DNA of 53,212 nucleotides from assembly GCA_964551735.1 (NCBI GenBank), contig CAZKEF010000038.1, forward strand, positions 1 to 53,212, written 5' to 3'. The DNA is from DAOUAT01 sp964551735. GTDB taxonomy: Bacteria > Chloroflexota > Anaerolineae > CG2-30-64-16. Every line of letters begins with the position of its first letter. Position 1 is the stretch's first letter. A program made the translations under genes and the position numbers. Of the stretch, positions 7,557 through 15,240 are shown one piece after another. The notes below the pieces were generated by a model that was not told the DNA's origin, did no database searches, and saw only the letters and a program-made list of their open reading frames with translations.

Positions 7557-9404
7557 TCACTCTACCGTCACGCTCTTCGCCAGGTTCCGCGGCTGGTCCA
7601 CATCCGCGCCGCGGCGGACGGCCACGTGATAGGCCAGCAGTTGCAGCGGGATCACCGTCAGCACGGGGGTCAGCAGCTCTGAGGCTTGGGGGATGTACAG
7701 CACGTGGTCGGCTTTGGTGGGGATGAAATCGTCCCCCTCGGTCGCCACCGCGATAACAATGCCGCCCCGCGCCTTCACCTGCTCGATCTGGCTGATCATC
7801 TTGTCGTAAACCCGATCGCGCGGCGCGATGGCCACCACCGGCATGTGCTCGTCAATCAGCGCGATGGGGCCGTGTTTCATCTCGCCCGCAGGATAGCCCT
7901 CCGCGTGAATATAGCTGATCTCCTTCAGTTTCAACGCGCCCTCCAACGCGATGGGGAAGTTAATTCCCCGGCCCAGATAGAGGAAATCGGTGTGCTGAAA
8001 GTAACTGTGGGCCAGCTCCTCGTAGGCCTGGTGCGCTGCCGGGTCCAGCAGTTGCCCCACCAACGCAGGAAGCGCAGCCAGATCATCCAGCAGGGCACGC
8101 GCCTGGGTGGGCATCAGCACGCCTCGCAGCCGGCCCAGATGGACCGCCAGCAAATACTGGTCCACCACCGACGCAGTGAACGCCTTGGTGGACGCCACAC
8201 CGATCTCCGGCCCGGTGTGCATGTAGATCACGCTATCGCTGCTGCGCGCAGCCGCGCTGCCGATCACGTTGACGATAGCCGCCAGGTGCGCGCCCTTTTC
8301 GCGGCCCTCATCCATCGCAGCCAGCGTATCCACCGTCTCGCCTGACTGCGTGATCGCCAGCAGCAGGGTGTTGGCGTCGATCACCGGGTTGCGGTAACGC
8401 AACTCCGACGCGTACTCCACCCGCACCGGCAACCGCGCCAGTTGTTCGAACATGAACGCACCCACTAACTCGGAGTGATAAGAGGTGCCGCATGCGGTGC
8501 TAACGATCTGGGTCAGGCCACGGGCGCGGTCCGCGTCCAGCGTCACCTGCTCCAGATACACCTCGCCGGTGCCCAGATCCACCCGGCCGCGGATGGTGTC
8601 GGTAAGCGAGTTGGCCTGCTCGTAGATCTCCTTCTGCATGAAGTGCTTGTACTCGCCCTTGGCCGCGGAGATAGGATCCCAGGGGATGGTGTGGATCTTC
8701 GGGGTAAGCGGCTGGCCGGCGAGATCGCAGAAAGACGCGCCACCCTGCATGACCACGGCCATCTGGCGGTTCTCCAGGAACGCCATGCGCCGGGTGTGCT
8801 CCAGGATCGCGGGCATATCGGAGGCGATAAACATCTCGCCCTCGCCGAAGCCGATAGCCACGCCGCCCGCGTTGCCCAGCCGGGCCGCGACCAGGATCTC
8901 CGGTTCGCGCCGCGCGAGGACGACGACCGCACTGGGACCGCGCAGCTCGGTCATGGCCAAGCGCACCGCCTCGGCCAACGACCGGCCACCTGTGTAGTGC
9001 AGCCCTACCAGGTGTGCGATCACCTCGGTGTCGGTGTCCGACTCGAAGCGAACGCCCTCCGCCTCCAGCTCGGCACGCAGCTCGCGGAAGTTCTCCACGA
9101 TGCCGTTTTGCACCACAACAAGCTGCTTCGCCGCGTCGGCATGGGGGTGGGCGTTGCGCTCGCTGGGCTTGCCATGGGTGGCCCAGCGCGTGTGGCCCAC
9201 GCCCACGTGGCCCTGGATGGGCGATTCGCTCAATTTGGCCGACAGGTTACTCAATTTACCGACATCGCGGCGCACCGCAATGCCGCCGTTCTCGATCACG
9301 GCGATGCCTGCCGAGTCATAGCCGCGATATTCTAACCGGCGCAAGCCGTCCAAGATGACCTGGGCAGCGTTACGCGGGCCGATATAGCCAACGATACCGC
9401 ACAT
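7557..9404 (-). CDS. glmS: Glutamine--fructose-6-phosphate aminotransferase (isomerizing)
   Basis: A 615-residue GlmS. It makes glucosamine-6-phosphate from fructose-6-phosphate and glutamine, the first step to UDP-GlcNAc for peptidoglycan and glycans. Cys2 is the glutaminase nucleophile (MCGIVGYIG), with RRLEYRGYDSAGIA and GHTRWATHGKP in the class-II amidotransferase domain (1-220). Two SIS domains follow (SQSGETVDTLAA and GRGINFPIALEGALKLKEIS). The C-terminus DQPRNLAKSVTVE is diagnostic. ATG 9404 follows GGAGGG. The frame stays open to 9515, but that extension lies in the ribozyme and is rejected. The leader carries a candidate glmS ribozyme and a hairpin that can cover the ribosome-binding site, so feedback control by glucosamine-6-phosphate is likely. 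Confidence 0.97.
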   Translation of the reverse strand: MCGIVGYIGPRNAAQVILDGLRRLEYRGYDSAGIAVIENGGIAVRRDVGKLSNLSAKLSESPIQGHVGVGHTRWATHGKPSERNAHPHADAAKQLVVVQNGIVENFRELRAELEAEGVRFESDTDTEVIAHLVGLHYTGGRSLAEAVRLAMTELRGPSAVVVLARREPEILVAARLGNAGGVAIGFGEGEMFIASDMPAILEHTRRMAFLENRQMAVVMQGGASFCDLAGQPLTPKIHTIPWDPISAAKGEYKHFMQKEIYEQANSLTDTIRGRVDLGTGEVYLEQVTLDADRARGLTQIVSTACGTSYHSELVGAFMFEQLARLPVRVEYASELRYRNPVIDANTLLLAITQSGETVDTLAAMDEGREKGAHLAAIVNVIGSAAARSSDSVIYMHTGPEIGVASTKAFTASVVDQYLLAVHLGRLRGVLMPTQARALLDDLAALPALVGQLLDPAAHQAYEELAHSYFQHTDFLYLGRGINFPIALEGALKLKEISYIHAEGYPAGEMKHGPIALIDEHMPVVAIAPRDRVYDKMISQIEQVKARGGIVIAVATEGDDFIPTKADHVLYIPQASELLTPVLTVIPLQLLAYHVAVRRGADVDQPRNLAKSVTVE

Positions 9405-9410
9405 GAGATG

Positions 9411-9442
9411 CCCTCCATTTGTTGGTGTTGAATGTTGGAGGG
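9411..9442 (-). promoter_or_regulatory. Hairpin that can hide the glmS ribosome-binding site
   Basis: On the minus strand CCCTCCA (9442-9436) can pair over 7 bp with TGGAGGG (9417-9411), the glmS ribosome-binding site, leaving an 18-nt loop. The masking arm and loop come from three degenerate heptamers at 9422-9442. Confidence 0.5.
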
Positions 9443-9449
9443 GAGAAAT

Positions 9450-9628
9450 GGGGCAAAGGCCCCGGAGGCATCCGCCGATCTGTTCGATTTCCGGGACGGG
9501 CTGTGCGGAACGCACCTCTAATCTTAGACTTCCAGTAACCAGCTTCCAGCCACCGATCCCTTAGCGCCCACCTCGCGATGGGGAACCTCCTCCTCGTCAA
9601 CCCAGCCAGGCAGCCGGGCCCAGGCGCT
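9450..9628 (-). ncRNA. Candidate glmS ribozyme with a 93-nt insertion
   Basis: Read on the minus strand, the glmS leader shows the conserved ribozyme blocks in order. AGCGCC spans 9628-9623, with the expected cleavage between A9628 and G9627. A P1-like stem pairs GGCCCGGC with GCUGGGUU across a 6-nt loop. UUGACGAGG follows from 9600, preceded by GGG. The core AUCGAACAGAUCGGCGGAUG spans about 9488-9469. P2.1 can form between GGAGG (9590-9586) and CCUCC (9468-9464), and a P3-like hairpin GGGGCC-UUU-GCCCC lies at 9463-9450. Between GGUU (9587-9584) and AAAUCGA (9490) there are 93 extra nucleotides with their own hairpins and a heptamer array. P4/P4.1 were not found, so self-cleavage is not assured. 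The place directly upstream of glmS is exactly that of known members. Confidence 0.82.
9527..9554. repeat. Heptamer array (AGCTTCC type) in the ribozyme insertion
   Basis: Four 7-base units in register: GACTTCC, AGTAACC, AGCTTCC and AGCCACC. The same AGCTTCC word recurs at 30600-30623 inside a YYY-family gene. Confidence 0.8.
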
Positions 9629-9743
9629 GTGTCTCCCCGATACTGTTGTACGCCAGAATGCCTCCTTTCAGTACTGGACTCGGCAGATCTGCTTTCTCCC
9701 GCTCCCAAGGGGCTGTGACCGGCAAAGAACGCTCAATCTGGCA

Positions 9744-10439
9744 TTATCGATCGCGCGTCACGATCCAGCGCTGTTGAGCTGGATCTTCGCCGGCATAATC
9801 CCCCCGCATCTCCGGCGGCAGGAGTACAGCAAGCTGCACCATCGCCTCATCTACCATTTCGCGCAACACCTCACGGCTGGCGCGTCCATCCGGCCATCCG
9901 AGGTCAAACGGCCGACCATAAGTGATAGTAACAAAGGTGCGACTTATCAAGGGCACGCCCCATTTGAACGCTTGGGTGCCGATCACCGCGCATGGGATCA
10001 GCCACGCATCAGGAACCTGACGCGCGACGAACGCCAGCCCTTCTTTGGCGCGCTGTAACTTGCCGCTGTGGCTGCGTGTGCCTTCAGGCGAGATGATCGA
10101 GAGATGGTCGTTTTTCAGAACCTCCCACGTGGCCTGCAAAGCCGCGCGATCAACCACGCCGCGGGTGATGAAGACGACGTGATACCAGCGCAGCAGCCAG
10201 CCCACCACCGGCCAACGGCTGGCTTCGATCTTGGCCAGCGGCACTGCATAACGCGGCAGGCTGTCGCTGATGAGCACAGGATCGAGCCAATGGATATGAT
10301 TATAGTACACGATCCCGGCGCCGGTTGCCGGGATGTTTTCCGTGCCGTGCACCTCGACCCGCACAAACAACCGGATGAGGAAGCGCAGTACCGCGCCCCA
10401 AAAGCGCCTGCCAAGCGAGAGCTGCTTTCGCTCTTGCAT
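9744..10439 (-). CDS. plsC: 1-acyl-sn-glycerol-3-phosphate acyltransferase (PlsC family)
   Basis: A 231-residue acyltransferase of phospholipid synthesis that acylates lysophosphatidic acid to phosphatidic acid. The catalytic HX4D motif is in NHIHWLDP (about residues 47-54) and the acceptor-phosphate motif is PEGTRS (about 118-123). A hydrophobic N-terminal helix fits a membrane-associated enzyme. The length is normal for the family. It starts 14 nt after the pseudouridine synthase-cytidylate kinase fusion, so the two are co-transcribed. The stop is 116 nt before the start of the glmS ribozyme. Confidence 0.9.
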   Translation of the reverse strand: MQERKQLSLGRRFWGAVLRFLIRLFVRVEVHGTENIPATGAGIVYYNHIHWLDPVLISDSLPRYAVPLAKIEASRWPVVGWLLRWYHVVFITRGVVDRAALQATWEVLKNDHLSIISPEGTRSHSGKLQRAKEGLAFVARQVPDAWLIPCAVIGTQAFKWGVPLISRTFVTITYGRPFDLGWPDGRASREVLREMVDEAMVQLAVLLPPEMRGDYAGEDPAQQRWIVTRDR

Positions 10440-10453
10440 GCGATCGCCCCCTA

Positions 10454-11983
10454 CTACGCCACAACCAGCTTTTTGACGCGTTCGAGCACGTTTTCCACGG
10501 TGAGGCCAGTGCTGTCCACCACGATGGCATCGGGCGCGGCAGCCAATGGCGCGTACTGGCGGGTGGAATCGATCTCGTCACGACGGCGCACATCGGCCAG
10601 GACCTGCGGCATCTCCACTGCTTCGCCCCGAGCCCGCCGCTCCAGGAACCGCCGCCGCGCCCGTTCCGGCAGGCTGGCGTCGAGGTATATTTTCAGATCC
10701 GCGTCCGGCAGCACCACTGTGCCGATATCGCGGCCCACCATCACGATCCGGCCGCCTTCGCCGATACGCCGCTGCTGGATGCGCATGGCCTCTCGGACGC
10801 CTGCATAGGCAGAAACAGGCGAGACTGCTTTCTCCACCTCGCGGCGGCGAATATCCCAGGTAAAATCCTGGCCATCCACCAACACAGTGACGTCCCGGCC
10901 ATCCTTGATGGTCGGCGGTAACACCTCGATGCGTATTGTCTCGGCTAACTGGGTGACCGCGACCTCGTCATGAATAGGCACGTGACGCGCCAGCGCGGCG
11001 GCAGCCACTGCGCGATACATCACACCGGTGTCGAAATAGAGGTAATCGAGCGCAGCAGCCAACAGGCCGCCGATGGTGCTCTTGCCTGAGGCTGAGGGGC
11101 CGTCGATCGCGATGGTGCTTGGCATGGTCGGTTCAGCGTCCCTCTCTGCGGGCAGATCACTGGCGGTAGGGGGCACGGTGCCGTGAAAAGCCGCCTCGCG
11201 CAGCGCGCGCACCTCGCCAGAAGTAAGGTCCCGCCATTGGCCGGGGCGCAAATCACCTAAGGCCAACGGCCCCAGGCCGATGCGGATCACGCGCAGCGCA
11301 GGATGACCCAGCAGCCCTACCATCCGCCGGATCTGGCGCTTACGTCCCTCCCGGATGATGAATTTCAGCCAACTGGTGATCGGCTTGCGCCCTGCCGCAA
11401 CCGCTGCGCCCTCACGCCGCGTGACAGCCTTGCGCCTCGGCTCCTTGAATGGCGGCTCGCGCAACAACATCACGCGCGCGGGAAGGGTCGGTCCGTCGTC
11501 CAGCATCACACCATGCTGCCAACGACGGAGCTTACGCGGGTTCGGCCACCCCTTGACCTGCACCAGGTAGGTCTTCGAGTGCTCGTAGCGCGGGTGCATC
11601 AGGTGCAACGCCAGCTCGCCGTCGTTGGTCAATAACAGCAGCCCCTCGCTGTCTTGATCCAACCGGCCCACCGCATACAGCCGCTCCGGCGCGTCGACCA
11701 GGTCAGGCCAGGCCGGGTAGCCCGCACGCGGGTCAGGGGCCGAGAGGTAGCCCGCCGGTTTGTGAAGCATGATGTAACGGAGCGGCTCCAGCCCAACAGG
11801 TTCGCCATCCACTGCCAACCGCGCCCTCTGAGGGTTGACCCGGGCACCCAGTTCGGTCACCACTTGGCCGTCCACCGTAACCCGTCCCGCCAGGATCAAC
11901 TCCTCGCACGCGCGGCGAGACCCGACTCCGGCCCGCGCTAACACCTTTTGCAGACGCTCTTCCAGTTCCCTAGGCTGATCCAC
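10454..11983 (-). CDS. Fusion of RsuA/RluB-type rRNA pseudouridine synthase and cytidylate kinase
   Basis: A 509-residue two-enzyme protein. Residues 5-60 form an S4 RNA-binding domain (LQKVLARAGVGSRRACEELI). Residues 70-250 form the pseudouridine synthase, with the catalytic aspartate in GRLDQDSEGLLLLTNDG and the REGRKRQIRRM motif. From about residue 287 there is a full cytidylate kinase (Cmk): IDGPSASGKST P-loop, DTGVMYRAV, GRDIGTVVLPDADLKI and LERRARGE...VLADV.RRDEID. Cmk phosphorylates CMP/dCMP. The frame is uninterrupted. GTG 11983 is chosen since GGAGGG lies upstream; a TTG at 12016 would add 11 residues. An in-frame ATG at 11125 could give free Cmk, but it has no good ribosome-binding site. 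The plsC gene follows at 14 nt, a neighbour Cmk often has. Confidence 0.92.
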   Translation of the reverse strand: MDQPRELEERLQKVLARAGVGSRRACEELILAGRVTVDGQVVTELGARVNPQRARLAVDGEPVGLEPLRYIMLHKPAGYLSAPDPRAGYPAWPDLVDAPERLYAVGRLDQDSEGLLLLTNDGELALHLMHPRYEHSKTYLVQVKGWPNPRKLRRWQHGVMLDDGPTLPARVMLLREPPFKEPRRKAVTRREGAAVAAGRKPITSWLKFIIREGRKRQIRRMVGLLGHPALRVIRIGLGPLALGDLRPGQWRDLTSGEVRALREAAFHGTVPPTASDLPAERDAEPTMPSTIAIDGPSASGKSTIGGLLAAALDYLYFDTGVMYRAVAAAALARHVPIHDEVAVTQLAETIRIEVLPPTIKDGRDVTVLVDGQDFTWDIRRREVEKAVSPVSAYAGVREAMRIQQRRIGEGGRIVMVGRDIGTVVLPDADLKIYLDASLPERARRRFLERRARGEAVEMPQVLADVRRRDEIDSTRQYAPLAAAPDAIVVDSTGLTVENVLERVKKLVVA

Positions 11984-12039
11984 CGTATGCGCTCCCTCCA
12001 CCTTAAAACCGCACAAGTCAGTAGCTTATGTGGCGTTGA

Positions 12040-13200
12040 TCACGGACCTTGCACAACCACCAGGGGTGCTGTCGCCAACACCTGGTCGCCTAGCCACCAC
12101 GCCACTTGGCCGACCGGCAACGAGCCGGTAATGGGTGCTGATGCGTCGATCTGGCGCACTGGCCGCAGCAAGCGCCACTGCCACGCCGCCAGATGCAACT
12201 CCGGGCGCTCGTTTGCCTGAAGGCGATACAGAGCGCCGCCCGGCCCTGGCGTCCAGGCCAACGCATCGGCCGGCAAATCAAGCCGGGCCCATCGCCACCC
12301 CGCGGCCGCGAAGTCCAGCAGCGCCCGCACGTCGCCATAGCGGTCGGCGCTGCCCAACACCACCGCGACCACGCGATGGCCGTTCCGGGTCACAGAAGCC
12401 ACCAGGCACTCGCCCGCAGCATCCGTTGTACCGGTCTTAACGCCGTCTGCGCCCGCGTAGCTGTTCAGCAGCTCATTGGTGTTGCTCACGACGCGGCCGG
12501 CAACCGCAGCCGATGGCGTCGCAACGATCTCCGCAAACAGCGGATAGGCCAGCGCGGCCCGCGTCATCCTAACCAAATCGGCCGCGCTGCTGGTCATGCC
12601 TGGCGCATCGAGGCCGTTGGCGTTAACAATGCTGGTCGCGGTGAGACCGAGAAATGCGGCCTGCTGGTTCATCAACGCCACGAACGCTTCCTCGGTGCCC
12701 GCCACATGTTCGGCCAGCGCCACCGCAGCATCGTTGCCCGAAGGCAGCAGCAAGCCGTACAGAAGGTCACGCACAGTCAACCGTTCAGGCGCAGCCAGGC
12801 CCATCTGGCTCCCGGGGGTGGCGGCCGCGTTGTACGATACCGTCACCATATCGTCCACCGACACCTGCTGCATCACCACCAGCGCGGTCAAGATCTTGAC
12901 GGTGCTGCCTGGCGGCAGCGGGGTGTTTGGGTTAAGCGCGTAGAGAACCTGGTCTGCATCCAGGTCAACCACCAACGCTGCGTCTGCCGTCACCGGGGGT
13001 GGTCGGCGCAGTGCAACCAACGCCGCGATCTCGTCCGGGCCCAGGCGCAGGGGCGGATATCCGCCGTCGCTCAACACCGGTGGGCCAAAGCCGGTGCAAA
13101 GCAGGCATAATGCCAGCAGCCAGGCCACCGCAGGGAATCCCGGATAAGCCATTTGACGCATGGGTTGGCTTGGACTAAAATGATATCGGCTGCGTGTCAC
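12040..13200 (-). CDS. dacA: D-alanyl-D-alanine carboxypeptidase (PBP5/DacA-like, S11 family)
   Basis: A 386-residue serine peptidase that trims the terminal D-Ala of peptidoglycan stem peptides outside the membrane. All three active-site motifs are present: S-T-V-K in PPGSTVKIL, S-G-N in LPSGNDAAVALAEH, and KTG in GVKTGTTDAAGECL. An N-terminal hydrophobic segment, after the Met in MAYPGF, is a signal peptide ending near GFGPPVLS. The start is uncertain: GTG 13200 follows AAGAGG, while ATG 13161 or 13152 would give a more compact signal peptide but lack a ribosome-binding site. It is divergent from the fmdB-type gene, with 41 nt between the start codons, so a shared promoter region is likely. 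Confidence 0.92.
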   Translation of the reverse strand: MTRSRYHFSPSQPMRQMAYPGFPAVAWLLALCLLCTGFGPPVLSDGGYPPLRLGPDEIAALVALRRPPPVTADAALVVDLDADQVLYALNPNTPLPPGSTVKILTALVVMQQVSVDDMVTVSYNAAATPGSQMGLAAPERLTVRDLLYGLLLPSGNDAAVALAEHVAGTEEAFVALMNQQAAFLGLTATSIVNANGLDAPGMTSSAADLVRMTRAALAYPLFAEIVATPSAAVAGRVVSNTNELLNSYAGADGVKTGTTDAAGECLVASVTRNGHRVVAVVLGSADRYGDVRALLDFAAAGWRWARLDLPADALAWTPGPGGALYRLQANERPELHLAAWQWRLLRPVRQIDASAPITGSLPVGQVAWWLGDQVLATAPLVVVQGP

Positions 13201-13241
13201 GCGCCCCGCCTCTTATGAGAGCACTGATTTGAGGTCAAACG

Positions 13242-13484
13242 ATGCCGGTTTACGAGTACTACTGCGCCACCTGTGCGAAGCGTTTCGAGGCGCTCCGACC
13301 CATGAGTCAAGCTGATGCGGCCATTGCCTGCCCGCGCTGCGGCGCAGCCGAAACCCAGAAAGTGCTTTCGGTTTTCGCAGCTATCAGCCGAGATGGCGGC
13401 AGCAGCCGTTTGGTGGCCGGCAGCGCGTCCAGCAGTTGCAGCACCTGCGCCAGCCACAACTGCGCCACGTGCGGCAGCGGTTGA
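13242..13484 (+). CDS. FmdB-family zinc ribbon protein
   Basis: An 80-residue protein starting MPVYEYYCATCAKRFE, with a second CPRCG pair. The two CxxC pairs are the zinc ribbon typical of the FmdB regulatory family (putative). The C-terminal tail has further cysteines in SSSCSTCASHNCATCGSG, as is common in this family. The ATG has GAGG 7 nt upstream. The gene stands alone on the plus strand between minus-strand genes and is followed by a hairpin. The biochemical role is unknown. Confidence 0.9.
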   Translation: MPVYEYYCATCAKRFEALRPMSQADAAIACPRCGAAETQKVLSVFAAISRDGGSSRLVAGSASSSCSTCASHNCATCGSG

Positions 13485-13516
13485 GCTCTCCGGCCCGCAC
13501 ATAACGTCACACAAAC

Positions 13517-13542
13517 AAGGGGCACCGTCGCTGGCGCCCCTT
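13517..13542 (+). terminator. Weak terminator hairpin after the fmdB-type gene
   Basis: AAGGGGC (13517-13523) pairs with GCCCCTT (13536-13542), a 7-bp stem with a 12-nt loop, followed by CGTTCTG. It lies between convergent genes. The T-run is poor. Confidence 0.45.
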
Positions 13543-13575
13543 CGTTCTGCCCTCTCCTAACCGCAAGCTTGACAT

Positions 13576-14118
13576 CTACTGGCCGTTGTCGCGCACCAGG
13601 ATGTCGTAACTGCGAATGTTATCTGCCAGATCAGCATCGCCCTCCACCTGGCCCAGCTGCACCACGAGTTCATAACAGGTACGCACCGGCAATGCTCTTA
13701 CCTCTGTGAAGCGCAGGACACGCAACTCGCCCGGCGCCAGATCACGAGCAGAGATCGTTTCGTGAAGCAAAATAGACGGCTCATCGGCTTCAACGGGGTC
13801 GAGTAAACGTGCTGTTACTTCGACTTCAGGTTCAGCCATCAACCCCCGGTTTTCGATGGCCACCAAGAGCGTCAAACCACCGCCCAAGACAATCTGCGCG
13901 TGGTCAAGCGGCGGATCGAAGTCAACCCCAATGATCGCGATCGAACGAGCGGCTGGTGCCACAGTTGCAATCGGCATGGGCAGCGAGGTCTCCGGCTGCA
14001 GGACTTCGATGGAAGGCTGGCAGGCAGGTAAGGCCGCAACGACGAACAGCAGCATAACCGCAGCCAACGCCCGTGCAAGTAATCGTGTCGTTGAGATGGC
14101 AGTCACACTAAATATCAT
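13576..14118 (-). CDS. Putative lipoprotein with CARDB-like beta-sandwich domain
   Basis: A 180-residue secreted protein. A hydrophobic signal (LLARALAAVMLLFVVAALPAC) ends in the lipobox LPAC, so the cysteine near residue 33 is probably lipidated and the protein held at the outer face of the membrane. The remainder, with LTLLVAIENRGLMAEPEVEV, DLAPGELRVLRF and DADLADNIRSYDI, resembles CARDB/adhesion-type beta-sandwich domains (a C-terminal N/D-x-x-D-N pattern is typical). ATG 14118 is chosen because a strong promoter predicts transcription to begin only about 3 nt upstream, which suggests a leaderless mRNA. The frame stays open upstream to 14175 but crosses that promoter. Confidence 0.7.
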   Translation of the reverse strand: MIFSVTAISTTRLLARALAAVMLLFVVAALPACQPSIEVLQPETSLPMPIATVAPAARSIAIIGVDFDPPLDHAQIVLGGGLTLLVAIENRGLMAEPEVEVTARLLDPVEADEPSILLHETISARDLAPGELRVLRFTEVRALPVRTCYELVVQLGQVEGDADLADNIRSYDILVRDNGQ

Positions 14119-14127
14119 AGTAATTCC

Positions 14128-14156
14128 ATGATAACTCGCAGGGGCCATTTTGTCAA
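14128..14156 (-). promoter_or_regulatory. Strong sigma-70 promoter giving a nearly leaderless mRNA
   Basis: On the minus strand TTGACA (14156-14151) and TATCAT (14133-14128) are 17 nt apart. The -10 box ends 9 nt before the ATG at 14118, so transcription should begin about 3 nt before the start codon. No ribosome-binding site is seen. Confidence 0.75.
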
Positions 14157-14171
14157 AGTGCAACCAAGGGG

Positions 14172-15125
14172 TCAAGGGGCAACCAACACCTTGAGCACCC
14201 CCCTGGCACTGGCCTGAGCAAATGCCGCCTCAGCATCGTCCAACGCATACACTGCCGTAATGAGCGGCTGCACGTCCACCAGCCTGCCGGATAGCAGGCG
14301 CAGCGCGGGACCAAATGGACCGCACCGTGAGCCGATCAATGTGATCTCATCCACGACCAGCGCACTCATATCAAGCGCAAGATCGCCGTGATACGTGCTC
14401 TTCAGCACCAACGTGCCGCGGGGCCTGAGGAGCGTGCGCGCTTGTGCGAACCCTGTTGGGCTGCCAGTACACTCAACAACGATATCGGTCGAACCGCCGG
14501 GCAGTTCCTGATCCCCAAGCAGAACAGGGACGCCCCACCCGGTCGCAATGGCCAACTTGTCCGCATGGCGCCCGACCAGGGTCAGGTCGCAGCCGGTGAG
14601 GCGGAGCACCGCCGCGACCAGAAGCCCCAGCTTGCCATCGCCCAACACCACGACACGGTCGGTTGGCCGCAGGTGGATCTGCTCCAGGATCTCGCATGCA
14701 GCGGCCAGCGGCTCCACAAACACCGCTTCTTCATCCGCGATCCCATCAGGGACCGCGTACAGGTTGGCCTGGGGCAACAACAGGTAATCGGCCAGCGCGC
14801 CGTCACGCCTGTCGATGCCCAGGGTGGTGCGGTTGGGGCAATGTGTGTGACGGCCAGCCCGGCAAGTTGCACAGGTGTAGCACGCCGCGTTGATGTCACC
14901 CACCACGCGGCGGCCGATCCAGGCCGGATCCGGCCCCTGGAGGACCTCGCCCACGAACTCGTGCCCCAACACCCCGCGAAAGGCCATGTAGCCGCGCACC
15001 AACTCCAGGTCGGTGTTGCAGATGCCGGCCAGGCGGACGCGCACTAACGCTTCCCCAGGCCGAGGCACGGGATCAGGGTAGGCCGGTTGGAACCGAAGAC
15101 CGTTATCGCAGAGGACAGCGCGCAT
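14172..15125 (-). CDS. Zinc-dependent alcohol dehydrogenase (MDR superfamily)
   Basis: A 317-residue medium-chain dehydrogenase/reductase. The catalytic zinc ligands fit C in GICNTDLEL and the GHE of VLGHEFVGEV. The structural zinc site is complete, with four cysteines in CYTCATCRAGRHTHC. The nucleotide-binding loop is VVVLGDGKLGLL (about residue 150). NAD(P)-dependent oxidation of an alcohol or polyol is expected; the pattern is closest to threonine or sorbitol dehydrogenase-like members, but the substrate cannot be read from sequence. ATG 15125 is used although no clear ribosome-binding site precedes it; upstream frame extension to 15191 lacks family similarity. The hairpin at 15167-15207 separates it from secF. 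Confidence 0.85.
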   Translation of the reverse strand: MRAVLCDNGLRFQPAYPDPVPRPGEALVRVRLAGICNTDLELVRGYMAFRGVLGHEFVGEVLQGPDPAWIGRRVVGDINAACYTCATCRAGRHTHCPNRTTLGIDRRDGALADYLLLPQANLYAVPDGIADEEAVFVEPLAAACEILEQIHLRPTDRVVVLGDGKLGLLVAAVLRLTGCDLTLVGRHADKLAIATGWGVPVLLGDQELPGGSTDIVVECTGSPTGFAQARTLLRPRGTLVLKSTYHGDLALDMSALVVDEITLIGSRCGPFGPALRLLSGRLVDVQPLITAVYALDDAEAAFAQASARGVLKVLVAP

Positions 15126-15166
15126 GAGGATAGCCTGAAGAACGTCCTCTCGCCTTGGATGCGAAA

Positions 15167-15207
15167 CTTTGGCCGGCTTCTCGCATGACACGATGCGCCG
15201 GCCAAAG
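15167..15207 (-). terminator. Long hairpin downstream of secF
   Basis: A perfect 11-bp inverted repeat, CTTTGGCCGGC (15167-15177) with GCCGGCCAAAG (15197-15207), has an inner GCAT/ATGC pair. On the minus strand it is followed by TTTCGC only. It probably ends the secDF transcript, though the short T-run makes it a weak intrinsic terminator. Confidence 0.5.
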
Positions 15208-15240
15208 CCCTACACCCGAAGATCGTCTGAACAACTGAAC

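Noticed and set aside
9405..9515. N-terminal extension of GlmS to 9515
   Set aside because: GlmS needs Cys2 at its N-terminus, and the extension lies in the ribozyme and leader.
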